NCBI GenBank assembly: GCA_947463725.1
Contig: CANHRM010000001.1
Span: 48,906 to 112,905 of the forward strand
Reading direction: 5' to 3'
Length of the DNA: 64,000 nt
DNA from: Actinomycetota bacterium
Lineage (GTDB): Bacteria; Actinomycetota; Actinomycetes; Nanopelagicales; Nanopelagicaceae
Shown: positions 17,537 through 25,764 of the stretch, one piece after another
How positions within the stretch are numbered: position 1 is the stretch's first letter
Layout of the letters: each line of letters starts with the position of its first letter
The notes under the pieces: generated by a model
Database searches by the model: none
What the model saw: the letters and a program-made list of their open reading frames with translations, nothing else
What the model was told of the DNA's origin: nothing
Made by a program: the position numbers and the translations under genes

Positions 17537-18562
17537 ATGTCTGAAATCGTTAAATCTCAACAGATAATAGATACCCATTCCCACTATTGGCCTGAAGCTA
17601 TGGTTTCAGCGCTGAAGTCTGGTGGATCTTGGCATGGTTGGGAATTAACTAAAACGGCCAAAGGCAAGCTTGCCGTAGCTCGTGGTAATTGGATAGCGCC
17701 ATTTGAATTTGATGAATATGCAGGTGATATTGCTTTAAGACGCGAGAAAAGATTAGAACTCGAAAAGATTACAACTGAGCTATTGATGGTGCCTTCTTTT
17801 CTTTGGGGCTACGAGATGAGCCCAGTTGATGCAGCCGCCATGTGTCGAGATATAAATCGAGAAATGGCAGATGCAACTCGCAAAACAAACGGAACTGCAA
17901 TTGGTCTTGGCGTAGTTCCTCTTCAAGATCCGGAATTGACCCGGATTGAAGTGGAATTTGCAGTTAAAGAACTTGGAATCACAGCATTTGCAATAGGTAC
18001 AAGTGTGGCTAAAAAGTCCTTTGATGACCTTGAGGTTCGAAAGTCACTATCCCACTTATTCGATGCAGATCTGCCAGTTTTAATTCACGGTGTTTACTTT
18101 GACCGCATCGGCGCCGAACGTCTGCCAAATTACTATTTCGGAAATTCATTCTCAGTGCCGCTAGAAACAAGCGTTGCTCTGATGTCGCTAATTTTCTCAG
18201 GTCTGCCAGATGAGTATACAAATCTACGATTAGCCACTTCGCACGGAGGAGGCTGGATTCATTATGGCTTGGGCCGGTTTGAAATGAGACTTGCACATGG
18301 TCATGACCGTGGGCAGATGAAAAGTATGCCTTCTGAATATTTGAAGCGTTTTTACTATGACTGCCTAGTGCATGACCCAGATACTCTTGAATATTTAATT
18401 AAGAAGGTTGGCTCGTCTCAAATATTGATTGGTACTGACTTCCCGTTTGGCGGAGACATTATTGGCGGTTCAGCAAACTGGATCAATTCAATGGAATTTT
18501 TAACTGACTCTGAGAAGGTAGATATCTTCTATAAAAATGCCACACGGTTCCTAAAGTTATAA
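17537..18562 (+). CDS. amidohydrolase-2 (ACMSD-like) protein with full metal and catalytic set
   Basis: Fourth gene of the operon, 341 aa. It retains every ACMSD landmark: H14/H16 (DTHSHYW), H184 (LIHGVYF), H236 in the SHGGG motif and D301 (GTDFPF). It is therefore likely an active metal-dependent decarboxylase or hydrolase. The N-terminal HSHYWPEAM block and the DCLVHDPDTL block are shared with the products at 13913 and 31832, so the three form one subfamily within this window. With a CoA ligase and amide hydrolase upstream, it probably trims a carboxylate or hydrolyses a ring intermediate; this is inference. Confidence 0.85.
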   Translation: MSEIVKSQQIIDTHSHYWPEAMVSALKSGGSWHGWELTKTAKGKLAVARGNWIAPFEFDEYAGDIALRREKRLELEKITTELLMVPSFLWGYEMSPVDAAAMCRDINREMADATRKTNGTAIGLGVVPLQDPELTRIEVEFAVKELGITAFAIGTSVAKKSFDDLEVRKSLSHLFDADLPVLIHGVYFDRIGAERLPNYYFGNSFSVPLETSVALMSLIFSGLPDEYTNLRLATSHGGGWIHYGLGRFEMRLAHGHDRGQMKSMPSEYLKRFYYDCLVHDPDTLEYLIKKVGSSQILIGTDFPFGGDIIGGSANWINSMEFLTDSEKVDIFYKNATRFLKL

Positions 18563-18590
18563 AGAACGTGCAACGGTTTTAAGATAGAAA

Positions 18591-19403
18591 TTAAATAAAT
18601 CTACCTAGATCTTTAGTCGGATCCAGAACGGCACTTAGTAATTTTTTCGTATACTCATGTTTCGGAGTAGTAAAAATAGCTTCTACAGTGCCGGTTTCAA
18701 CAATTTTTCCGGACTCCATTACGGCAATATCGTCAGAGATAAAAGCCACAGTGCCTAGATCATGTCCAATAAATAAGTAAGTCAATTGAAACTTCTGCTG
18801 CAAGTCCTTCAATAAGTTTAAGATTTGAGCTTGGATTGAAAGATCTAACGAGGAAATCGGCTCATCTAAAATTATGAATTCGGGCTGTAAAGCTAGTGCT
18901 CGAGCGATGCTGACACGTTGTGCCTGACCACCAGATAATTGATGTGGATATCTAGTGGCATAGCTTGGTTCTAGCCCGACCATTACTAATAGCTCTTCTA
19001 CTCTAGCTATTCTCTCTTTTTTGGTTCCAACTTTATGGACAACCAATGGTTCTGAAATCGACTTCAAGACCGTCATTTTAGGATTTAGCGACGAGAACGG
19101 ATCTTGAAAGACAGTTTGAATTCGACGTCTAAATTTCTTTAATGATGCCCCTGAAAGAGATGCGATATCTGTGCCGTCAAATTTTATTGAACCAGCAGTA
19201 GGCGCCAATAGTTTTGCCAAAATAGATGCCACCGTAGATTTTCCAGATCCGGATTCACCTACTACTCCTAGAGTTTTGCCACGATAAATTGAGAAATTCA
19301 CATGATCTGCAGCACGCAAGTTTGTGCGCGAGCCACGTGGACCAATTTTATAGTCCTTAATTAGATCTATAGCTTCGACTAAAGGAGCACCGACGTTACT
19401 CAT
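18591..19403 (-). CDS. Dpp/Opp-type ABC transporter ATPase (DppF-like)
   Basis: ATP-binding subunit of 270 aa from the oligopeptide/dipeptide/nickel importer class. Walker A GESGSGKST (about residues 50-58), Q-loop QTVFQDPFSSLNP, signature LSGGQAQRV and Walker B FIILDEP are all present. It is the last gene of a five-gene minus-strand operon (binding protein, two permeases, two ATPases), and its ATG overlaps the upstream ATPase stop by 1 nt. It faces the amidohydrolase operon convergently with a 28-nt gap and no obvious terminator. The cargo is unknown; the genes around it suggest a catabolic substrate rather than plain peptides. Confidence 0.93.
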   Translation of the reverse strand: MSNVGAPLVEAIDLIKDYKIGPRGSRTNLRAADHVNFSIYRGKTLGVVGESGSGKSTVASILAKLLAPTAGSIKFDGTDIASLSGASLKKFRRRIQTVFQDPFSSLNPKMTVLKSISEPLVVHKVGTKKERIARVEELLVMVGLEPSYATRYPHQLSGGQAQRVSIARALALQPEFIILDEPISSLDLSIQAQILNLLKDLQQKFQLTYLFIGHDLGTVAFISDDIAVMESGKIVETGTVEAIFTTPKHEYTKKLLSAVLDPTKDLGRFI

Positions 19404-20401
19404 TAATTTGCCTCCTCAGGATTATGACAGGCAAACGAATGCAGTGATCCGTTCTTATTCAATTCTATTTCTGGAACTACATCGCTACATTTTGCAATTG
19501 CTCTGGTGCAACGAGGATGGAATGCGCATCCCCCAGGAATTGTTGCTAGCGATGGCGGCGTTCCTGTAATCGTAACTAGTCGCTTAGAAGCGCCAGCACC
19601 AATTTTAGGCATCGAAGCAAGAAGAGCCTGAGTGTAAGGATGACGAGGAGATTGCAATACTTCTTTAGTATCGCCAATTTCGACTATACGGCCGCCATAC
19701 ATAATCGCAATCCGGTCTGCGATTGAGGCTGCAACGCCAATATTGTGCGTAATAAGAACTACTGCCATTTTTCGCTCATTGCGAAGTTTCTTAATGAGTT
19801 CAAGCACTGCAACTTGCACAGATGCATCAAGAGCTGTTGTTGGCTCATCTGCAATTAGCAAGGTAGGGCTAAGAGCGATTGCCATTGCAATTACTACGCG
19901 CTGACGTTGGCCGCCAGAGAGTTGGTGTGAAAATTGATTTGCTCTACGTTCAGGATCTGGAATCTGAACTGAATCCAGTAGTTTGACTGCTTCGGCCCAG
20001 GCTTCTGACTTTGACATACCTCTATGAACCGTAAATATTTCTGCAATCTGTGCTCCAACTTTGAAGCAAGGATCTAGAGAGGCAAGTGGATCTTGAAAAA
20101 TTACGCCGATTTTCTCAGCTCTTAATTGACGTAGAGTCTCTTCGCTTCCGCCAAGAATCTCTTCACCTTCAAATTTAATGGATCCAGTTATTTCGGCTGT
20201 GCCTGGTAGCAAACCAGTTGCTGCGTGAACCGAAACAGATTTACCAGCACCAGATTCGCCAAGTATTACAAGTGTTTCTCCTTGGGATACTGACCAATTG
20301 GCTGAACGAATTGCATGGAGTTTTCCTTGAGTGGTATTAAAAAATACATCTAAATTGCTAACTTCAACAATTGGTTTTCCGTTGCTTTGAGACATACCCA
20401 C
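19403..20401 (-). CDS. Dpp/Opp-type ABC transporter ATPase (DppD-like)
   Basis: ATP-binding subunit of 332 aa. Walker A GESGAGKSVS, Q-loop FQDPLASLDP, signature LSGGQRQRV and Walker B LLIADEP are present. The C-terminal extension has the oligopeptide/dipeptide transporter domain, with the cysteines C293, C300, C308 and C325 in GGCAFHPRCTRAI...CSD...FACH; in relatives such a cluster can bind an Fe-S centre. The start is GTG at 20401; an ATG two codons later (20395) is an alternative. It abuts the stop of the permease gene. Confidence 0.93.
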   Translation of the reverse strand: MGMSQSNGKPIVEVSNLDVFFNTTQGKLHAIRSANWSVSQGETLVILGESGAGKSVSVHAATGLLPGTAEITGSIKFEGEEILGGSEETLRQLRAEKIGVIFQDPLASLDPCFKVGAQIAEIFTVHRGMSKSEAWAEAVKLLDSVQIPDPERRANQFSHQLSGGQRQRVVIAMAIALSPTLLIADEPTTALDASVQVAVLELIKKLRNERKMAVVLITHNIGVAASIADRIAIMYGGRIVEIGDTKEVLQSPRHPYTQALLASMPKIGAGASKRLVTITGTPPSLATIPGGCAFHPRCTRAIAKCSDVVPEIELNKNGSLHSFACHNPEEAN

Positions 20402-21307
20402 CTAAATTTTCTTTGTCTGTGGATCGATTCGGTCGCTTAACCAATCACCGAAAACGTTCACGCAAAAAACGGTCAACATGATTGCAAACGCTGGGAATAA
20501 TGCAATCCACCATGCATTTTCAAGGTAATTTCTGCCTTCACTTAGCATCGATCCCCACGTTGGAGTCGACAGAGGAACACCTAACCCTAAGTAGCTCATG
20601 GAACTCTCGGCAATAATGGTCTGAGCAACAATGAAAGTCCACACCACCATCATTGATCCAACTACATTTGGAACTATATGTTGAAAAACTAAACCAAAAC
20701 CTGAGCGACCCGAAGATATTGCGGCTTTGTAAAACTCACTCTCTTTAACAATCAGCGCTTTGGCGTGAGCTAGGCGCGCAAATGGTGTCCAAAGCCAAAT
20801 TACTAAAGTTGTAATAATTGTAGTTAAGCCAGAACCAACAATAGAAACAATTGCGATCGCAACAATTAAAAATGGAAACGCTGTTTGAATGTCAACAACT
20901 CGCAGAATAATTGCCTCTTGCCAACCTCTGAAGTAGGCCGCAATCAGCCCTAAAGCACCACCGATAATCATTGCAAGTGTGGCTGTAATGAGTCCAACTG
21001 CAAACGAAATCTTGCCACCGTGAATTAGGCGACTAAATACATCACGGCCTAGTTGATCGGTGCCAAAATAATAATTTAAATCACCAACTTTTGAAAATGG
21101 AGGCTTAAGTCGAGAAATCAAATCTTGATAACCGGGATCTTGAGCGACCCACAAATTTGCGGTAAAGCTCAAAATTGATGCTATCGCCAAAAGAAAAAGA
21201 CAGATTGGGCCAGCTTGTAAGAAATAGCTTTTTTTGCCGTTAGGAGCGATTTTTGACGCAATCTTAGAACCTAAAAATAGGTTGCCTATTGCCATTTTAG
21301 GTTGCAT
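20402..21307 (-). CDS. Dpp/Opp-type ABC transporter permease (DppC-like)
   Basis: Inner-membrane permease of 301 aa of the BPD_transp_1 family. One N-terminal helix (about residues 28-52) is followed by the N-terminal OppC-like domain with HxLGTD-type YYFGTDQLGRDVFSRLIHGG (77-98), then five further helices. The EAA cytoplasmic loop that docks the ATPase is seen around KAAISSGRSGFGLVFQHIVPN. Second permease of the operon, 1 nt from both neighbours. Confidence 0.92.
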   Translation of the reverse strand: MQPKMAIGNLFLGSKIASKIAPNGKKSYFLQAGPICLFLLAIASILSFTANLWVAQDPGYQDLISRLKPPFSKVGDLNYYFGTDQLGRDVFSRLIHGGKISFAVGLITATLAMIIGGALGLIAAYFRGWQEAIILRVVDIQTAFPFLIVAIAIVSIVGSGLTTIITTLVIWLWTPFARLAHAKALIVKESEFYKAAISSGRSGFGLVFQHIVPNVVGSMMVVWTFIVAQTIIAESSMSYLGLGVPLSTPTWGSMLSEGRNYLENAWWIALFPAFAIMLTVFCVNVFGDWLSDRIDPQTKKI

Positions 21308-21308
21308 T

Positions 21309-22232
21309 TTAATTTACCTTAGCCCTAATTCTTGGATCAATGTAAAGGTAAAGTAAATCGACTATTAGATTCAATAAAACTACCATTACAGCAATTGCAA
21401 AAACGCCTGCTTCAAGTAGCGGGTAATCTCTGGCTTTCACGGCATTAATCATTAGCGAACCGATACCTGGCCACGCAAATACCGCTTCAACAATTACTGC
21501 GCCACCCACAAATTTTCCTAAGTCAATTCCAATTAACGAAAGCATCGGTACTGAGATGTTTCTTAGAATATGTTTGAACCAAATTCGGGCATTTGTAAAA
21601 CCTAATGATTTGCCAGTCCGAACGTAACCTCGATTTAATTCTTCGAGAAAATATGCACGGATTAGTCTGGTGTATCTGGCCATCAAAACAGCTGACAGTG
21701 CAACCGAAGGCATAATGATGCTTAAGCCCGCTTCGTTGCCAAAACTGGGTAACCATCTGAGCCAAACAGAGAAAACTAATATTAGGAAAATTCCGATAAC
21801 AAAGGGTGGAATAGATTGCCCAAGCATGGAAATCGACATAACTGCCTTGCCTGAAAATGAATTGCGTTTAACGGCCGCATAGATTCCAGCTGGTACCGCA
21901 ATGACAATGGCAAGTAAAAATGCTACAAAGCTCAAGTAAAGAGTATTTGGTAGTGCAGCCAAAATTAGCGGCATCGCAGGGAGCAAATAGGTATAGGACT
22001 CACCAAAATTTAGGGTGCACAAATTTTGTAAGAAAGATAAGTACTGCTCAAGGATCGATCTATCTAACCCCAGTGATTGCCTGATAGATGCAATGTTTTC
22101 AGCTGTTGCATCAGAGCCAGCTATCGCTAATGCAGGATCGCCACTCACTCTCACCAAAAAGAAAAGAAGAGTACCGATCCCGATTACTACAAGTATTAGT
22201 TGTAGTAATCGGGATCCTAGTATTCGGATCAT
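21309..22232 (-). CDS. Dpp/Opp-type ABC transporter permease (DppB-like) with an inverted repeat in its 5' end
   Basis: Permease of 307 aa, BPD_transp_1 family, six helices; the EAA loop lies at YVRTGKSLGFTNARIWFKHILRN. It starts 7 nt after the binding-protein stop, so translation is probably coupled. Codons 6-19 (positions 22176-22216) form a perfect 17-bp inverted repeat with a 7-nt loop; in the mRNA this hairpin begins 16 nt after the first base of the ATG. Such a stem could lower permease expression relative to the binding protein, or act as an internal processing or stop point. The protein sequence across the repeat (SRLLQLILVVIG) is an ordinary membrane helix. Confidence 0.92.
   Translation of the reverse strand: MIRILGSRLLQLILVVIGIGTLLFFLVRVSGDPALAIAGSDATAENIASIRQSLGLDRSILEQYLSFLQNLCTLNFGESYTYLLPAMPLILAALPNTLYLSFVAFLLAIVIAVPAGIYAAVKRNSFSGKAVMSISMLGQSIPPFVIGIFLILVFSVWLRWLPSFGNEAGLSIIMPSVALSAVLMARYTRLIRAYFLEELNRGYVRTGKSLGFTNARIWFKHILRNISVPMLSLIGIDLGKFVGGAVIVEAVFAWPGIGSLMINAVKARDYPLLEAGVFAIAVMVVLLNLIVDLLYLYIDPRIRAKVN
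22176..22216. repeat. perfect 17-bp inverted repeat (stem-loop) within the dppB-like gene start
   Basis: Left arm GATCCCGATTACTACAA (22176-22192), loop GTATTAG, right arm TTGTAGTAATCGGGATC (22200-22216). The arms are fully complementary. There is no T-run on either side, so it is not an intrinsic terminator. It lies just after the start codon of the first permease, downstream of the highly expressed type of gene (binding protein), a place where many ABC operons carry an expression-tuning stem; here it is coding. Confidence 0.85.
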
Positions 22233-22239
22233 GCTTTAC

Positions 22240-23949
22240 TTACTTATTTCCGATGCTCACCAGGTCAATATTTCCACCTGCGTCGACTGTTAGACGCTCA
22301 AGCGCCTTATTGCCAGCCCAGATGTCAGGAGTATGAATACCCCAGAGAATTGGTGCATCTTCTTTAAGAATAGCTGCAGCCTTGCACAGACGAGAAGTTC
22401 TTGCTGTGCTCTTAACGTCTAGAGCTGCTGCTGCATTTATAGCAACGTCGTAGTTTCGGTTTGAGTAACCGATGTTGCTAGTTGGGTAACCTGTTGTGTA
22501 TCGCTCCATCTGGACAAGTGCATCTAGATCTGGAGAAGAAGACATACGCCACGCAAATAGATCTTTTCGTGGAATAGCTCCGCGTAAGTAATACACATCA
22601 AGATACTTTGAGAACTCGAGAACTTCTACCTTAACTGAGTTCACTGCATCTAATTTTTCAAGCATTTGTGAAATCGCCTGAGCCATAAGAACATCGTTTG
22701 TGATGTAAGCAGTTGAACTTTGGAAAGTTAAGTTCAAAGACTTCTTAGGAATTCCAGCTGCCTTCATCAAATCGTTTGCTTTAGCCAAGTCATATGGGAA
22801 AGCAGTTACAGAGTTACAGAAGCCGGTTAGTCCCTTTGGAATCAATTGCGCTTCAGCCACTTGACCAAGACCGCCATTAATTCCATCAATTAGAGCCTGC
22901 TTATCAACAGCATAGTTAAATGCCTGACGAACTCGCTTATCGGAAAGAGCTCCGGATTTAGCCATCAAGCTCATGATGTAAGTCGCAGGTTCAACGATTG
23001 ACTTGATGTCAAAGTTAGCTGATTTCAAGATAGAAATTGAATCTGTAGGCACCTTAGTAACTACATCAACGCCACCTGAACGCAGGGCTGCCATTCTTGA
23101 GGAATCCTCAGGAATAACTTTGAAAATAATCTTGGTAGCCGAAGGCTTAACGCGAAGCGAATAAGGGTTTGCTTCAAGTGTTAATTGAACGCCAGGTGTG
23201 AAGCTGGTTGCCTTGAATGGGCCGGTTCCAATTGGAGTCTTCCAGAATGTTACTGCGCCCTGTTCCGCAAATAGCTTAGGAGGCAAAATTGGAATAGTTG
23301 AAAGAGTTCTTGGAAGCAAATATCGAGGTGCTGAAGTTGTGATTTTTACTTGGTACTCAGATGCAACTTCAATTTTAGTTATATCTAAAACTTTTGCACG
23401 TAAGCCAGCGTTGTTCTTTGGGTTCATCACATAGTCAAGCGATGCTTTAACTGCATCTGCATTCATAGGTTCACCATTTGGGAACTCTTTACCCTTGATG
23501 ATGTTGAACACCCAAACATCTGGGCGACCCTTTTCTTGGGCCCATGAGTCGGCAGCATTTGGCATCAAGATTGGAGTACCAGTTGATAAATCAACTCGAG
23601 TTAATCCTGAGTAAATTGCTGCGACTACATATGAACGTGGTGGAGCACTTGCTGCATACGCTTCAAGCGTTGCTGGAAGAGCACCAATTCCGATGGTGAT
23701 TGTGCCGCCTGCACCACCGGTGAAATATTTAGTCCAAACTTTGGTTCCGTTGGAGTTAGTCGCGCACACTAGGGCATTTCCATTTACATAATCTTGCACA
23801 AGGAGTGTCGTACACTTTCCGCCAACAGTTGCTACAGTCGTTGCAGCTGAAGAAGGTGCAGCGTTAAACGCACCTACAACTGAAACTGCTAAACAAGAAG
23901 ATAGAAAAACTCCAAGAAACTTATTTTTCATTTTCATATGTCGAGTCAT
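22240..23949 (-). CDS. ABC transporter substrate-binding protein, family 5
   Basis: Solute-binding protein of 569 aa for the importer encoded downstream. A Sec signal peptide (residues 1-35, cleavage near PSSA-AT, no lipobox) is followed by an unusual short insert of about 40 residues containing two Cys (GGKCTTLLVQDY...NALVCATNSNGTKVW), then the SBP_bac_5 domain from ITIGIGALPAT (about residue 80). The DKRVRQAFNYAVDKQALIDG motif lies near 340-360. The ATG at 23949 has GAAGGG upstream; later ATGs at codons 5 and 7 have none. It shares family but not close sequence with the orphan protein at 22-1632. Confidence 0.92.
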   Translation of the reverse strand: MTRHMKMKNKFLGVFLSSCLAVSVVGAFNAAPSSAATTVATVGGKCTTLLVQDYVNGNALVCATNSNGTKVWTKYFTGGAGGTITIGIGALPATLEAYAASAPPRSYVVAAIYSGLTRVDLSTGTPILMPNAADSWAQEKGRPDVWVFNIIKGKEFPNGEPMNADAVKASLDYVMNPKNNAGLRAKVLDITKIEVASEYQVKITTSAPRYLLPRTLSTIPILPPKLFAEQGAVTFWKTPIGTGPFKATSFTPGVQLTLEANPYSLRVKPSATKIIFKVIPEDSSRMAALRSGGVDVVTKVPTDSISILKSANFDIKSIVEPATYIMSLMAKSGALSDKRVRQAFNYAVDKQALIDGINGGLGQVAEAQLIPKGLTGFCNSVTAFPYDLAKANDLMKAAGIPKKSLNLTFQSSTAYITNDVLMAQAISQMLEKLDAVNSVKVEVLEFSKYLDVYYLRGAIPRKDLFAWRMSSSPDLDALVQMERYTTGYPTSNIGYSNRNYDVAINAAAALDVKSTARTSRLCKAAAILKEDAPILWGIHTPDIWAGNKALERLTVDAGGNIDLVSIGNK

Positions 23950-23965
23950 TTACCCTAATCCCTTC

Positions 23966-23982
23966 GGAGCAACTATTGCTCC
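23966..23982. promoter_or_regulatory. 7-bp stem-loop in the 5' leader of the ABC operon
   Basis: GGAGCAA-CTA-TTGCTCC is a perfect hairpin 17-33 nt upstream of the binding-protein ATG. It may be an operator for an unknown regulator or an mRNA leader structure next to the ribosome site GAAGGG. No T-run. Confidence 0.45.
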
Positions 23983-24073
23983 TAAATTGAATGACCTACC
24001 CCGGAGTTCCGAGATTCGAATGTTAAGAGGCCTGAGCGTGTGCGTCAAGGATTATTCCGACTAGTGGAATGGC

Positions 24074-25030
24074 TCAAAAACCTCTTTCGCGCTCAAAAAG
24101 TCCTTGCAATTGACCACCAGATCGCCAGTTCTCCAGATTGTTACAAAACTGATCAATCACTCTTTTTGAGCGCAAAGGTGATCCTCCAGCGATGTGAGGT
24201 GTAATTACCAAATCTTCACGATCATAAATTGTGGAATCGCCACTAATTGGCTCTACCTCGAGTACATCTAATCCCGCTGCCCGTATTTTGCCCTCATCAA
24301 GCAGCCGAAGTAGGTCGTAATGAACCACCAATCCCCCTCTGGAGACATTGATTAAAATCCCAGAATCCTTCATCTTTGACATCAGCTCGTAGTTAAACCA
24401 ACCAACATTCGATGGAGTTAATGGCAGCATCAGGCAGATAACGTCACAACTGGAAATAACACTTTCAATTTGATCTGGGGAAATCAGCTGATCCAAAAAC
24501 TCAGTTGAAATATCCAGGCTAATGTCGATGCCAATTATTTTCTTAAACTCAAAGCCACGTGCTCGCTTGGCAAATGCCTGGCCGGCAGATCCCATGCCAA
24601 TAATTGCGACAACCTTGTCGGTGAATTCCCATTGCTTGCTACGAATTTCTTCGCGGTTTTCCCAACCTGGATTTCGAATTGAATCTGCCACTCCCCTGGT
24701 TATTGATAGCAGAAGAGCAAATGCATGTTCGGCCAGATGTGAACCAACCAAACCTCGGGCAGAAACTAATGAAATGGGACGTTCCCCAATAAAATCAACA
24801 ATCTTATTAACGCCAGCACCAACAGACTGAACCCATTGCAATTCTTTTGGATCATCAAAGAATTCTTTACAAATATCTCCAAATATCACTTGTGCACGTT
24901 TACTTAGTTTGATCGCTTCAGCTTTGTCGCGGGTAAGAATTACTTCTAGTTCACCAGCACTCTTTTGAATCTGAATCAATTCATCATCTGTTACCGGAGA
25001 AATCAAATCTAGCGGATAAATCAAAATCAA
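24074..25030 (-). CDS. D-2-hydroxyacid dehydrogenase (NAD-binding)
   Basis: D-isomer-specific 2-hydroxyacid dehydrogenase of 318 aa. NAD-binding GMGSAGQAFAKRA (about 145-157) is followed by the family triad: Arg in NVSRGGLVV (about 229), Glu in LDVLEVEPI (about 258) and His in ITPHIAGGS (about 278). It reduces a 2-keto acid to a D-2-hydroxy acid, or the reverse. The start is a TTG at 25030 supported by GGGAG 6 nt upstream; no early ATG exists in frame. It follows the isochorismatase-family gene by 15 nt and is likely co-transcribed with it. Confidence 0.9.
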   Translation of the reverse strand: MILIYPLDLISPVTDDELIQIQKSAGELEVILTRDKAEAIKLSKRAQVIFGDICKEFFDDPKELQWVQSVGAGVNKIVDFIGERPISLVSARGLVGSHLAEHAFALLLSITRGVADSIRNPGWENREEIRSKQWEFTDKVVAIIGMGSAGQAFAKRARGFEFKKIIGIDISLDISTEFLDQLISPDQIESVISSCDVICLMLPLTPSNVGWFNYELMSKMKDSGILINVSRGGLVVHYDLLRLLDEGKIRAAGLDVLEVEPISGDSTIYDREDLVITPHIAGGSPLRSKRVIDQFCNNLENWRSGGQLQGLFERERGF

Positions 25031-25045
25031 TTTTTACTCCCTAGA

Positions 25046-25648
25046 TCAGCTTTGCAAAATCTTATTTGCTGCTTCGTTATTTAGCATCTCGCCAACTGCG
25101 TAGTCAGCGATAATCCGAGTGTATTCATGGATAGAAGTTGCACTAATCGTCTTATCCTCATGCTTGGCAGGCAGAGTTCCGCATAGATCGGTCAGGAATT
25201 TTACTTTTAAATCTCTGGCTACGGCATCAAAAGCTGTTGCCAATATACATACGTTAAAAGTAAACCCGCTAAGCCATACTTCTTTAACACCACTTTCACT
25301 TAGAACTATATCTAGATCTGTTGCATGAAAAGAGCTGTGTCTTGGTTTATAAATTAAATAGTCCTCTGGCATTATTTCAAGACGTTCATCTATCTCAGCC
25401 CATTCACCAAAAAATGCGGAGTTCATGCCTGCATATTTGGCCGAAGTGCGAACTCCTAGAGATAACTGTGGTCGAATCAATCTACTAACCCAGACAACAG
25501 GTAATTTCTTTATTCGAAATTGTGCAGCCATCGCATTAATACCTTCGATAATTTCAGTGGCACGCTCAACTTCGAAAGGAGCATTCTCTGCAGAGAATCG
25601 TCGAAGTGGATCAACCACCACAAGAGCTATTCCTTGCGAATTATCCAT
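25046..25648 (-). CDS. isochorismatase-family cysteine hydrolase (single domain)
   Basis: Single-domain Cys hydrolase of 200 aa with triad D13 (VVDPLRRF), K101 (IYKPRHSSFHATDL) and C134 (GFTFNVCIL). The KPRHSSFHATDL block is close to KPRQSAFYATDL in the tandem enzyme at 14932, so it is a paralogue. It leads a minus-strand pair with the hydroxyacid dehydrogenase and is divergent from the second PaaK-like gene, so ligase and hydrolase again sit together. Amide hydrolysis is the most likely activity; substrate unknown. Confidence 0.87.
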   Translation of the reverse strand: MDNSQGIALVVVDPLRRFSAENAPFEVERATEIIEGINAMAAQFRIKKLPVVWVSRLIRPQLSLGVRTSAKYAGMNSAFFGEWAEIDERLEIMPEDYLIYKPRHSSFHATDLDIVLSESGVKEVWLSGFTFNVCILATAFDAVARDLKVKFLTDLCGTLPAKHEDKTISATSIHEYTRIIADYAVGEMLNNEAANKILQS

Positions 25649-25764
25649 ACGCCAATCATTGCTTTATAAGAAGTAGTTGTCTAGTCTTTATAAAAATATT
25701 TTCCCACAATATTGGAAGAGCGTTAGTGAGCATAAAATTAATATAGTCCTAGGAAATAAGATCT

